A stretch of 64,000 nucleotides of DNA, taken from contig NZ_CP021378.1 of NCBI RefSeq assembly GCF_002215495.1, forward strand, positions 3,038,764 to 3,102,763. Direction: 5' to 3'. This document shows positions 27,889 through 36,478 of this stretch, piece by piece. The first letter of the stretch is position 1. The number at the start of each line of letters is the position of its first letter. The position numbers and the translations under genes are program-made. The notes under the pieces are model-generated. The model ran no database searches. It saw only the letters and a list, made by a program, of their open reading frames with translations, and had not been told where the DNA came from. The stretch is from Porphyrobacter sp. CACIAM 03H1 (GTDB lineage: Bacteria > Pseudomonadota > Alphaproteobacteria > Sphingomonadales > Sphingomonadaceae).

Positions 27889-28158
27889 TTACTTACGCAG
27901 ACCCAGCTTCTGGATCAGGGCGTTGTAGCGCTCGACGTCCTTCTTCTTGAGGTAGGCGAGCAGCGTGCGACGCTTGTTCACCATCATCAGAAGGCCGCGG
28001 CGCGAGTGGTTGTCCTTGTGGTGATCCTTGAAGTGCTCGGTGAGGTTGCGGATGCGCTCGGTGAGGATCGCGACCTGGACTTCCGGGCTGCCGGTGTCCT
28101 TGGGATCACGGGCGTTCGAGGAGATGATTTCCTGCTTCTTTTCGGCGGTCACCGACAT
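27889..28158 (-). CDS. rpsO: 30S ribosomal protein S15
   Basis: 89 residues, the standard length, with the family core [23 protein letters not shown] and RRTLLAYL. It binds 16S rRNA in the platform of the small subunit. It follows truB by 12 nt, in the same order as in many bacteria. Confidence 0.98.
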   Translation of the reverse strand: MSVTAEKKQEIISSNARDPKDTGSPEVQVAILTERIRNLTEHFKDHHKDNHSRRGLLMMVNKRRTLLAYLKKKDVERYNALIQKLGLRK

Positions 28159-28170
28159 AGTATTCTCTTT

Positions 28171-29160
28171 CTACTCAGCGACATCGGGAAGGTTGAAACC
28201 CCTGACGACCGTGGCCGTCCCATCCGTGATCTGCATCAGCGCGACCGGAACGGGGCCCAGTTTCGCCAGATAGAGCCCGGATGATTGGGGCATGCCAGAC
28301 AGCACCCGGCCCTGTCGGACCGCCTGCGCGCTTGTCTGGTCGAGGCTTAGGGCCGGGATGTCGTCCAGCCCTGCCTCCAGCGGCAGGAGGAGGTGTTCAA
28401 GGCCTGCGCCCTTAGCGGCTTCCTCCAGTTTGTCCAGCGAAATCGCCTGTTCCTCGCGGAACGGACCGGCCTTGATGCGGCGCAGATAGGTCACGTGGCC
28501 GCAGGTGCCAAGCGCGTGCGCAATGTCGCGTGCGAGAGAGCGGATGTAGGTGCCCTTGGAGACGTGGGCGAGGAGGGTGACCTCACCAATCCCCGTTCGG
28601 GCTGAGCGTGTCGAAGCCCCGTCCTTCGCTCGTGAAGAAAAGTGCAGCCCTTCGACGGGCTCAGGGCGAATGGACAAGGAGTGGATCGTCACCGCCCGCG
28701 CCTTCAGCTCCACCGCCTCTCCCGCCCGCGCAAGGTCATAGGCGCGCTGGCCATCGACCCTGAGCGCCGAGTAGGCAGGCGGCACCTGCTCGATCGGCCC
28801 GGTGAAACGCGGCAGCACCGCCTCCACCTCGGCAAGCGTCGGGCGCACATCGCTGGTCGCGATCACCGGCCCCTCGGTATCGAGAGTGTCGGTCTCCTCG
28901 CCGAAGCGGATCGTGAAGGCGTAGATCTTGTCGCTATCGAGCATCCGACCGGCCAACTTGGTCGCCTCGCCTAACGCGATCGGCAGAACGCCCTCCGCTA
29001 GGGGATCGAGTGTGCCCCCATGCCCGACCTTCGTCTTCGGATAGCCGTTCTGCCGCAACACGCGCTTGACCGCGCTCACGCCCTGCGTGCTGCCCATCCC
29101 GCGCGGCTTATCTAGGATCAGCCAGCCCGAGAGGGGCGCCCCGCTCATCCGTTCGTTCAT
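28171..29160 (-). CDS. truB: tRNA pseudouridine(55) synthase TruB with an in-frame repeat insertion
   Basis: 329 residues. The catalytic motif GGTLDPLAEGVLPIALG is near residue 50 and the SKGTYIRSLARDIAH block is intact. Between them, after the VTIHSL strand, about 27 residues (RPEPVEGLHFSS, then DGASTRSART) are encoded by a palindromic repeat at 28593-28673. They fall at a loop that is short in E. coli TruB, so the enzyme is probably functional. The ATG at 29160 overlaps the tdk stop (ATGA). Confidence 0.95.
   Translation of the reverse strand: MNERMSGAPLSGWLILDKPRGMGSTQGVSAVKRVLRQNGYPKTKVGHGGTLDPLAEGVLPIALGEATKLAGRMLDSDKIYAFTIRFGEETDTLDTEGPVIATSDVRPTLAEVEAVLPRFTGPIEQVPPAYSALRVDGQRAYDLARAGEAVELKARAVTIHSLSIRPEPVEGLHFSSRAKDGASTRSARTGIGEVTLLAHVSKGTYIRSLARDIAHALGTCGHVTYLRRIKAGPFREEQAISLDKLEEAAKGAGLEHLLLPLEAGLDDIPALSLDQTSAQAVRQGRVLSGMPQSSGLYLAKLGPVPVALMQITDGTATVVRGFNLPDVAE
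28593..28673. repeat. Sphingomonad-type palindromic repeat inside truB
   Basis: The outer arms 28593-28616 and 28650-28673 are 24-nt imperfect inverted copies (about 20 of 24 match) containing the word CTGAGC...GTCGAAG. The 81-nt unit equals 27 codons, so it keeps the truB frame. A second copy is at 61104-61217, in an intergenic gap. Confidence 0.85.
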
Positions 29161-29732
29161 CCGTTCAGGGCCTCGGAGAAATGCTTGCGGCACAGCGCCA
29201 CATAGCGGTCATTCCCGCCGATCTCGGTCTGCCGGCCTTCGCGCACCGCCGCGCCGGTCTCGTCGACCCGCAGGTTCATCGTCGCCTTGCGTCCGCAGTG
29301 GCACACGCCCTTGAGCTCGACCAGCGAGTCGGCGATGCCCAGCAGGACCGCGGAGCCCGGGAACAGCGCGCCCTGGAAGTCGGTGCGCAGGCCGTAGCAC
29401 AGCACCGGAATGCCCGCCTCGTCCGCCAGCCGGGCGAGCTGCCAGACCTGCGCGGGGCTGAGGAACTGCGCCTCGTCCACCATCACGCAATCGAGCGGCT
29501 GCACGCGGTGCGCGGCGCTGATGGCTGCCCACAGGTCGGTCTCTGGCGCGAACCTGTGCGCCCCGCTTTCGAGCCCGATGCGGCTGCGCACCATCCCTTC
29601 CGAGCGGCTGTCGAGCGCCGCCGTCCACAGCATCGTCGCCATCCCGCGCTCGCGGTAATTGAAGTCCGCCTGCAACAGGTGCGAGGATTTGCCCGCGTTC
29701 ATGCTGGCGTAGTAGAAGTAGAGCTTGGCCAT
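29157..29732 (-). CDS. tdk: Thymidine kinase (type II)
   Basis: 191 residues. A P-loop, MNAGKSSHLLQ (residues 11-21), is followed by a DEAQF Walker B/catalytic-base region near residue 88. The GLRTDFQG lasso and zinc ligands in GVCHCGRKA and ALCRKHF complete the pattern. The enzyme phosphorylates thymidine in the salvage pathway. It is the first gene of tdk-truB-rpsO-pnp, overlapping truB by 4 nt; this linkage is not the textbook arrangement and looks lineage-specific. Confidence 0.96.
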   Translation of the reverse strand: MAKLYFYYASMNAGKSSHLLQADFNYRERGMATMLWTAALDSRSEGMVRSRIGLESGAHRFAPETDLWAAISAAHRVQPLDCVMVDEAQFLSPAQVWQLARLADEAGIPVLCYGLRTDFQGALFPGSAVLLGIADSLVELKGVCHCGRKATMNLRVDETGAAVREGRQTEIGGNDRYVALCRKHFSEALNG

Positions 29733-29814
29733 AGGGGGCTCCTAACCCCTCGCCGCGCCGCGTGCGAGGCTTCAGTTGAACCTTTTTGCTCGCCTGATGC
29801 GTATTGGAAAGGTG

Positions 29815-30399
29815 ATGAATCCTCGCACCCGCCTCCTGCGTCTGGCACTGCTGCCGCTGCTGGCCATCATGGTGCTGGCCAATGCGGCGAGCGTGCCGCA
29901 GCGATATACGCTCGATGCGAGCGCCAGCAATGTCTCGGCGAAAGTGCCCTTCTTCGGCCTCGCCAGCAAGACCGCGCGCTTCCCCCGGATGCAGGGCGCC
30001 GTGACGATCGTGCCCGGCGCTCCCGAACGCGCGATGATCGACGTGACCTTCGATGCGACCGCGCTGGAAGCGCCCGACAGCGTGACCCTGGCGCGGCTGC
30101 GCGGCGAGAAGTTTTTCTGGGTCGAGAAGTACCCCACGATCCGTTTCGTCGGCCGATCGCTTACGCTGGCGAGCGCGACGCGCGGCACCGTGGCGGGCGA
30201 ACTCACCGCGCGCGGTGTGACCCGGCCCGCGAAGCTCGACGTCACCTTCGATGCCGATCCGGTGGCGCAGGCGGGCAGACCGGTCAGCTTCACCGGCACC
30301 ACCACCATCGACCGCCGCGACTTCGGGATGAAGAGCTATCAGCTGATCGTCGGCAACAAGGTCGACATCACCCTGAAAGCGCGGATGGTGCCGCGCTGA
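29815..30399 (+). CDS. YceI-family secreted protein
   Basis: 194 residues from the ATG at 29815 (GGAAAGG just before it). A signal peptide (LLRLALLPLLAIMVLANAAS) leads into a lipocalin-like YceI domain: YTLDASASNVSAKV, then ARFPRMQGAVTI, RGEKFFWVEKYPTIRF and RDFGMKSYQL. YceI proteins bind polyisoprenoid lipids such as isoprenoid quinones in the periplasm. It is divergent from tdk by about 80 nt. Confidence 0.9.
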   Translation: MNPRTRLLRLALLPLLAIMVLANAASVPQRYTLDASASNVSAKVPFFGLASKTARFPRMQGAVTIVPGAPERAMIDVTFDATALEAPDSVTLARLRGEKFFWVEKYPTIRFVGRSLTLASATRGTVAGELTARGVTRPAKLDVTFDADPVAQAGRPVSFTGTTTIDRRDFGMKSYQLIVGNKVDITLKARMVPR

Positions 30400-30488
30400 T
30401 CCGCTAAGTTTGCGGGAAAGCAGGCATTTAGCCTCCGCTTAACCATAACCCTGCTAAGGCCCGCCGAGTGACGTAGCAAAGGGCCGGT

Positions 30489-32276
30489 ATGGACAAGACG
30501 CTCGAGGAGATGAAGCGCGGCGGCGCGATTATCGTGCTTTCCTGCGCGATGGCGGCGCTCGTCTGGCTCGCGCCGGTCTCGGCCTATCCCAACACCTCCA
30601 AGGGCGAACTCGTCGCGGCGGCGCTGGATGCGGTGATCCTGCCGCTGGTCGACATGGTCGGAAAGGTGCTGCTGATCGTCGCGCTGGGCATGGTGGCAGC
30701 GCTCGGCGCGGGTCACGCGCTCGGGCTGCGGCTGCCGCGGCCCTCGGCCCCCGCCTTCCCGCCCCTGCCCGAGCGCCCTGCGCCGGACGAGGAGATCGAT
30801 ACGCCGGTGGCCCCGCTCGCGAGGCGGCGCGGGCTGGCGGCGATGGCAGAGCTGCGGGTTGCCGAAGCCGAACCCACCGTGCCTCGCAAGCCGCAAACGA
30901 TCGCGCTCGAAGCGCAGGCGCGCGCGGTGCTGGGTGACGATTTCACCCTCACCGACGACATCGCCGACTGCGCGATGTCGCTCGCCGCGGAATGGCAGCG
31001 CCGGGGCACGCCGCATGGGCAGCGCGTCGATCCGATCGCGATCATCCGCAAGGCCCGCGACAAGGACCGCGACTGGAGCAATGACCGCTCATGGTTCGGC
31101 GGCCTGCCCAAGCTCGGCGGGCAGGCGTGGCCGCGCGGCAAGAACGGCGTGCCCCTGCCCTTCGTCGCGCAGCTCGACCTTGCCGAGATCGCCGCTGCCA
31201 ACCCCGACACGCCGCTGCCCCGCGAGGGATCGCTGGCCTTCTTCATCAACGAGGGCGCCGTGCTGCACGTGCCGCCCGGCGATCACCAGCCCACCCCTGC
31301 CCCCGACGACCTGCCGCACGCCTATGAGGAGGACGGCTATCCGCTGCCCGAAGTCCGCTCGCCGCTCACCCATTCGCTCTTTCCCTTCTGGCCTGTCGAA
31401 CCGGCGAGAATGCGCCTGCCCGAGGACCTTCCACCTGTCAGCGAAGACGAGGACGATCTCGAGATCATCGACGCCGCCCAGGTCGCGGCGTCCGCCGCCA
31501 TCACGCCGCGGCGCGAATACGCGTTCTCTACGGGCGGACGTCTGACCGAAGGGATCGCCGGGGCCGAGACGATGTGGTGGTACGGCGCCGGTCTGGTCCT
31601 GCGACAATTGCAGGCAGCATTGGCCTATGTGCCCCGCGCCATCGCCGGACGCGAGAGTTCGATCGCGAAAGGAAAGGAATATCAGGCTCGCCTGCTCGCA
31701 GCACCGGAGCTCGACGAAAAGGCGCTGGCGGATTCGCGCGCCTGGGAAGAGCGCAACCGCGCCGACATTCCGAAGATCGAAGCCGAAGGCCGCGGGCTCG
31801 CGGAATTCGCCGCCCGCTTCGAAACCTTCGTCGCGGGCCGCGATCCCTGGTCGGAGATGACTGCCGAAGAAGCCGCTCTGCTCAAGGAAGTGATGGAAAC
31901 GGCGCGCCGCGACTTCGAACAGCTGTGCCGCTTCCATGTCTCGTTAAGCCTGCGTGATGTGCGCAATGCGACGATCCGGCGCATGATCACCGGCGATCAG
32001 CGCGCAGCCGCCGCAATCCCCGATGCGGTGCTGGCTCTGCTCAACGAACAATACCGCTTGCCGACAAGCTGGCAGCACCAGATGTTCGGGCTCGGCGGAT
32101 GCCGACAGACCAACCGCTACGATCACATGTGCGATCACCTGCTGCTGCAGATCGTCTATGACGACCTGCCCGAATTCCGCTTCGGCGACATGGGTCTCTA
32201 CCAGTTCTGGATCAGCCCGGAAAACCTCGCGGCGGGCCGGTGGGACAAGGTGCAGCTGACCTTCGAGTGCGGCTGA
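30489..32276 (+). CDS. DUF1963-domain membrane-anchored protein
   Basis: 595 residues. Two N-terminal hydrophobic segments (IIVLSCAMAALVWLAPV, then LLIVALGMVAALGAG) are followed by a Pro-rich linker. A large soluble part has the DUF1963 pattern: WFGGLPKLGG, then WPRGKNGVPLPFVAQLDLAEIA, and a C-terminal MFGLGGCRQTNRYDHMCDHLLLQIVYDD. The family is uncharacterised. It converges on rbfA with a 1-nt gap. With the YceI gene it separates the two halves of the translation cluster. Confidence 0.8.
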   Translation: MDKTLEEMKRGGAIIVLSCAMAALVWLAPVSAYPNTSKGELVAAALDAVILPLVDMVGKVLLIVALGMVAALGAGHALGLRLPRPSAPAFPPLPERPAPDEEIDTPVAPLARRRGLAAMAELRVAEAEPTVPRKPQTIALEAQARAVLGDDFTLTDDIADCAMSLAAEWQRRGTPHGQRVDPIAIIRKARDKDRDWSNDRSWFGGLPKLGGQAWPRGKNGVPLPFVAQLDLAEIAAANPDTPLPREGSLAFFINEGAVLHVPPGDHQPTPAPDDLPHAYEEDGYPLPEVRSPLTHSLFPFWPVEPARMRLPEDLPPVSEDEDDLEIIDAAQVAASAAITPRREYAFSTGGRLTEGIAGAETMWWYGAGLVLRQLQAALAYVPRAIAGRESSIAKGKEYQARLLAAPELDEKALADSRAWEERNRADIPKIEAEGRGLAEFAARFETFVAGRDPWSEMTAEEAALLKEVMETARRDFEQLCRFHVSLSLRDVRNATIRRMITGDQRAAAAIPDAVLALLNEQYRLPTSWQHQMFGLGGCRQTNRYDHMCDHLLLQIVYDDLPEFRFGDMGLYQFWISPENLAAGRWDKVQLTFECG

Positions 32277-32277
32277 G

Positions 32278-32688
32278 CTAGGCCTCGCCCGCGTCCTCGT
32301 CGTCGAGATCGCGCAGCACCTTGGGGTCGCGCAGCAGCGCCTCGATCCGGTCGGCCTCGGCGAAGCTCTCGTCCTTGCGGAACTTCAGCTTGGGCGCGAA
32401 CTTCAGCCCCAGCCGCTGGGCGACCTCGCGCTGGAGGAAGGCGGTGTTCTGGCGCAGCGCGTGGACGACCTCGTCATCGCCAGCGCCCAGCAGCGGCTTC
32501 ACGTAAGCCGTCGCGTGACGCAGATCGGGCGTCATCCGGACCTCGGTGACCGAGATGTGCGCCGCGCTCACAACGTCGTCATGCACCTCGCCGCGCGCGA
32601 GCAGCTCGGACAGGATATGTCGCACCCGCTCGCCCACCTTGAGGACGCGGACCGATTGCTGTTCGGCGGTGAAGGGCTGCTTTGCCAT
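32278..32688 (-). CDS. rbfA: Ribosome-binding factor A
   Basis: 136 residues. A type II KH-like fold with [18 protein letters not shown] N-terminus (here [16 protein letters not shown]), then [20 protein letters not shown] and [22 protein letters not shown]. It binds 30S subunits during late 16S rRNA maturation. Its start overlaps the thioesterase stop (TGATG). It is last in the rimP-nusA-ylxR-infB block. Confidence 0.96.
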   Translation of the reverse strand: MAKQPFTAEQQSVRVLKVGERVRHILSELLARGEVHDDVVSAAHISVTEVRMTPDLRHATAYVKPLLGAGDDEVVHALRQNTAFLQREVAQRLGLKFAPKLKFRKDESFAEADRIEALLRDPKVLRDLDDEDAGEA

Positions 32689-33134
32689 CAGCGTTGCAGC
32701 CCCGTTGTTTCCGGCGTCGGGCGCGGGGTCGGGATCGCGGTGGAGGTGGAGCGGGCATAGATCGTCCCGTCTTCCGCCATCAGTTCGCCCTCGAGGAAGA
32801 TCACCCGCTGGCCCGCCTTCACCACCCGGCCCTTGCCGATGATGGTCGCGCCTTCCGGGATGAGGCGGATGAGGCTCATCGAAATGTCGAGATTGAGCGG
32901 CGCCATGACGCCGCCGGTGGCCGCGACATAGGCATAGCCCATCACATCATCGAGATAGCCGGCGACCAGCCCGCCCTGCACGCCGCCACGCCAGGTGCAG
33001 ACCTCGCGCTTGACGGTGAAGCGCATCGTGGCGGTCTGGGCAGCCTCGTCCCAGCCCACGAACTCGGAGCCGAGCAGCGCCGTGTGCGGCGACTGCCCGG
33101 CATCCTCGGGGTAGTGCGGGTCGTTGAGGCTCAC
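32688..33134 (-). CDS. PaaI-type hotdog thioesterase
   Basis: 148 residues. The hotdog-fold helix is [21 protein letters not shown] with the PaaI-type motif, followed by [15 protein letters not shown] strands. It probably hydrolyses an acyl-CoA; the substrate is unknown. A GTG start overlaps the infB stop (GTGA) and its stop overlaps rbfA, so it is embedded in the translation operon, an unusual guest between infB and rbfA. Confidence 0.88.
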   Translation of the reverse strand: MSLNDPHYPEDAGQSPHTALLGSEFVGWDEAAQTATMRFTVKREVCTWRGGVQGGLVAGYLDDVMGYAYVAATGGVMAPLNLDISMSLIRLIPEGATIIGKGRVVKAGQRVIFLEGELMAEDGTIYARSTSTAIPTPRPTPETTGLQR

Positions 33135-35689
33135 AGCGTCCGCTCACGCTCCTCGACCGAGAAGACTTCGAGCATGTCGCCCGCCTTGATGTCGTTCGTG
33201 TCCTCGAGCACCACGCCGCACTCCAGACCTGCTCGGACTTCGTCCACGTCGTCCTTGAAGCGACGCAGCGAGGCGATCTTGGTGGCCGAGACGATAACGT
33301 CCTGACGGGTGAGACGCGCGAAGAGACCCTTGCGGATCGCGCCTTCGAGCACCAGCAGACCTGCCGCCTTGTCCTTCTTGCCCGCCGGGAAGACCTGCTT
33401 GACCTCGGCACGGCCGACAACGGTTTCGATCCGCTCCGGACCGAGCTCGCCCGCCATCTCCTTGGCGACCGCGTCGGTGAGGTGGTAGATGACGTCGTAA
33501 TACATCATCCGCACGTTGTCGCGCTTCACCAGGTCGCGCGCCTTGGCGTTGGGACGCACGTTGAAGCCGATGATCGGCGCCTTCGAGGCCGCCGCCAGCA
33601 GCACGTCGCTCTCGGTGATCGCACCCACGCCCGCGTTGAGCACGCGCACCTTGATCTCGTCGTTCGAGAGGTTGTGGAGCGCGTTGACGATCGCCTCGAC
33701 CGAGCCCTGCACGTCCGCCTTCACCACCACCGGATATTCGATGACGTTGGAGGCAAGGCTGCTGAACATCGTGTCGAAGTTGGTCGGCGCCAGCGCGGTG
33801 CGCTTTTCGGTCGCGATTTCCTGACGATACTTGGCGACCTCGCGGGCGCGCTGTTCGTTCTCGACCACGGTGAGCTGGTCGCCCGCCGAGGGCACGCCGC
33901 CCAGACCGAGCACCTCGACCGGCATCGAGGGACCGGCTTCCTTGAGCTGCTGGCCCTTGTCGTCGACGATCGCGCGCACGCGGCCGCTTTGCGTGCCGAC
34001 CACGAAATTGTCGCCGCGCTTGAGCGTCCCGCGGGTGACGAGCACGGTCGCGACCGGCCCGCGGCCCTTGTCGAGCTGGGCTTCGATCACGGTCGCCTCG
34101 GCATCGCGGTCGGGGCGCGCCTTCAGCTCGAGCAGTTCGGCCTGGAGCTGGATCGCCTCGATCAGCTTGTCGAGCCCCGCGCCGGTCTTGGCCGAAAGCT
34201 CCACGTCCTGCACCTCGCCGCTCATCGCCTCGACGATGACTTCATGCTCGAGCAGACGCTCGCGAATCTTCTGCGGGTTGTACTCGGGCTTGTCCGACTT
34301 GGTGATCGCCACGATCATCGGCACGCCGGCCGCCTTTGTGTGGTTGATCGCCTCGATGGTCTGCGGCATCAGCCCGTCATCGCCCGCCACCACCAGAATG
34401 ACGATGTCGGTGACGTTGGCACCGCGCATCCGCATCTCGGTAAAGGCCGCGTGACCGGGGGTGTCGAGGAAGGTGATCTTCGACTTGTCCTTCGTGGTGA
34501 TCTGGTAGGCGCCGATGTGCTGGGTGATGCCGCCGGCCTCGCCCTTGACCACGTCGGTGCCGCGCAGGGCGTCCAGAAGGCTGGTCTTGCCGTGGTCGAC
34601 ATGGCCCATGATCGTCACCACCGGCGGACGCGGCTTCTGCGTCTCGATGGGATCTTCATCGGCGCTGGTGTCGATGTCGACATCGCTCGCGGAGACGCGG
34701 GTGATGTTGTGGCCGAATTCCTCGACCAGCAACTCGGCGGTGTCCTGATCGATGGTCTGGTTGACCGTGACCATCATGCCCATGTTGAACAGCGCCTTCA
34801 CGAGGTCGGCACCCTTCTCGGCCATGCGGTTGGCAAGTTCGCCGACGGTGATCGCCTCGGGGACGACGACGTCGCGGACCTGCTTCTCGCGCGGCTTGCT
34901 GGGGCCGCCCTGGCCGCGGCGCTCCTTCTCGCGTGCGCGCTTCAGCGCGGCGAGGCTGCGCGCACGGCGGCCTTCGTCCTCGTTGAGGGCACGCGTGACG
35001 GTGAGCTTGCCCGAGCGGCGGTTGTCCTTGCCCGAATCGATCGGCGCGGCGCGCTTGCCGTCTTCCTTCTTCTTGCCCTTGACCTCGGGGGCAGCGGGGC
35101 GCTTGGGCTCGGGCCGCTCCACGGGGGTGAAGCGGCGCGCGGCAGGCATGGCATCGGTGCGCGCGGCCGGGGCGGCAGCCTCGGCGGGCGCAGCGGGAGC
35201 CTCCGCGGCGGGCGCGGCTTCCGGTTCGGGCGCGGCACTGGCGGCCTCGGCGCGCTGGCGCTCGGCCTCTTCCTCGGCGCGGCGGTTTTCCTCGGCGCGG
35301 CGGCGCTCTTCCTCCTCGCGCTCGCGGGCCTCGGCTTCCTCGCGCTTGCGCGCTTCCTCGGCGAGGCGCAGGCGCTCTTCCTCGGCCTCGAGCTGGAGGC
35401 GCTTGACGCGCTCCTGCGGGGTCTCGCCCGCAGGTGCGGGACGGGCCGGGCGCGGAGCCGGGGTAGGCGCGGGCGGCGGCGGGGGCGGTGCAGCCACCGG
35501 TTCAGGGGCGGGCGGCGGCGGGGCGGCGCCCTCGCTGCCGGGCTTGCCGAGCACGCGGCGGCGCTTCACCTCGACCACCACCTTGTTGGTGCGGCCGTGG
35601 CTGAAGGTCTGCTTGACCTCGCCAGCATCCACCGAGCGCTTGAGGCCCAGGGGTTTGCGGATGCGCTGGTTGTCGTTGTCGTCGCTCAT
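33131..35689 (-). CDS. infB: Translation initiation factor IF-2
   Basis: 852 residues. The N-terminal 330 are low-complexity, with a Pro/Ala tract ([15 protein letters not shown]) and a highly charged Glu/Arg coiled-coil stretch (about 95-150). The GTPase core has [12 protein letters not shown] (G1), DTPGHAAF (G3) and TKSD (G4), followed by the EF-Tu-like domains and the fMet-tRNA-binding domain ([12 protein letters not shown], then [15 protein letters not shown]). It delivers initiator tRNA to the 30S subunit. It lies 9 nt after the ylxR stop. Confidence 0.98.
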   Translation of the reverse strand: MSDDNDNQRIRKPLGLKRSVDAGEVKQTFSHGRTNKVVVEVKRRRVLGKPGSEGAAPPPPAPEPVAAPPPPPPAPTPAPRPARPAPAGETPQERVKRLQLEAEEERLRLAEEARKREEAEAREREEEERRRAEENRRAEEEAERQRAEAASAAPEPEAAPAAEAPAAPAEAAAPAARTDAMPAARRFTPVERPEPKRPAAPEVKGKKKEDGKRAAPIDSGKDNRRSGKLTVTRALNEDEGRRARSLAALKRAREKERRGQGGPSKPREKQVRDVVVPEAITVGELANRMAEKGADLVKALFNMGMMVTVNQTIDQDTAELLVEEFGHNITRVSASDVDIDTSADEDPIETQKPRPPVVTIMGHVDHGKTSLLDALRGTDVVKGEAGGITQHIGAYQITTKDKSKITFLDTPGHAAFTEMRMRGANVTDIVILVVAGDDGLMPQTIEAINHTKAAGVPMIVAITKSDKPEYNPQKIRERLLEHEVIVEAMSGEVQDVELSAKTGAGLDKLIEAIQLQAELLELKARPDRDAEATVIEAQLDKGRGPVATVLVTRGTLKRGDNFVVGTQSGRVRAIVDDKGQQLKEAGPSMPVEVLGLGGVPSAGDQLTVVENEQRAREVAKYRQEIATEKRTALAPTNFDTMFSSLASNVIEYPVVVKADVQGSVEAIVNALHNLSNDEIKVRVLNAGVGAITESDVLLAAASKAPIIGFNVRPNAKARDLVKRDNVRMMYYDVIYHLTDAVAKEMAGELGPERIETVVGRAEVKQVFPAGKKDKAAGLLVLEGAIRKGLFARLTRQDVIVSATKIASLRRFKDDVDEVRAGLECGVVLEDTNDIKAGDMLEVFSVEERERTL

Positions 35690-35698
35690 TATCGCTCG

Positions 35699-36478
35699 TC
35701 AGTCCTTCACGTATTCGTCGATTTGCGCTGCCCCGCCCTGCGGCTGGTCAGCGTGGCCGGGAGTGTCCCTGCCGCTTTCGTTCGTTGCGCTCGCCCGGTC
35801 GTTGCTGGCGTAATGCACCAGCCGGGACACCGCCTGAAGCACGCGTTCGGCCGCGCGCATGTCGCCCGCGTGGCCGGCGACGCCCAGGTGGACCACATTG
35901 TCGCGGCCCAATGCCACAGACAGCGCGGTGCGGTCCAGTGGCAAGACCTGCCCGCGCGCACCCGAGCCTTCGGCATCGGTGCCCACGCGCCACGCCTGAT
36001 CGAGCTTGCGGCGACCGTCCGCGCTGGAATCGCTCGCATGGAGAAGCAGCGCGATGCGCCCGCCCCGTGCCTGCTCCTCGATCCGGGCGGAACCCATCAC
36101 GATGTTGCCGCTGCGCAGTTCGAGCCCCAGCCGGTCGCACAGGTGACGCGCCAGCGCCGCCTCGACCCTTGCGGGGAGATCCTCGGGAATGGTGAGAGGC
36201 GCGCCCTTGAAGGCGCGCATCAGCGCCTTCCTGAGATGGCCCTCGGCCAGCGCATCTTCAAGCGCAGACCGGGTGACGCCGATCCATGCCCCTCGCCCGG
36301 GAGCCTTGGCCGCGGCATCGGGCAACACCAGTCCGTCGGGCGATATCGCCAGACGCACCAGAGTATCCCGCGCCGAGGAAGCCCCGGAGAGGATGCAGCG
36401 CCGCTCGCTCTCCGCCTTGGCGGAGCTCGGCGACACGTCGATGTCGGACGTCAGGCGCTCATTGGGTGGAGTCCGCAT
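35699..36478 (-). CDS. ylxR: YlxR-family RNA-binding protein (DUF448) with C-terminal extension
   Basis: 259 residues from the ATG at 36478, preceded by GAGGAGG inside the nusA end, so the genes overlap by 20 nt. The YlxR fold (ERRCILSGASSARDTLVRLAISPDG, then GRGAWIG) occupies residues about 25-105. A second domain (130-220) resembles an L7Ae/YlxQ-like half: LGLELRSGNIVMGSARIEEQ, then ALLLHASDSSADGRRK. This fused form is usual in alphaproteobacteria. A nucleoid or RNase P role has been proposed for the family; not certain here. Confidence 0.88.
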   Translation of the reverse strand: MRTPPNERLTSDIDVSPSSAKAESERRCILSGASSARDTLVRLAISPDGLVLPDAAAKAPGRGAWIGVTRSALEDALAEGHLRKALMRAFKGAPLTIPEDLPARVEAALARHLCDRLGLELRSGNIVMGSARIEEQARGGRIALLLHASDSSADGRRKLDQAWRVGTDAEGSGARGQVLPLDRTALSVALGRDNVVHLGVAGHAGDMRAAERVLQAVSRLVHYASNDRASATNESGRDTPGHADQPQGGAAQIDEYVKD

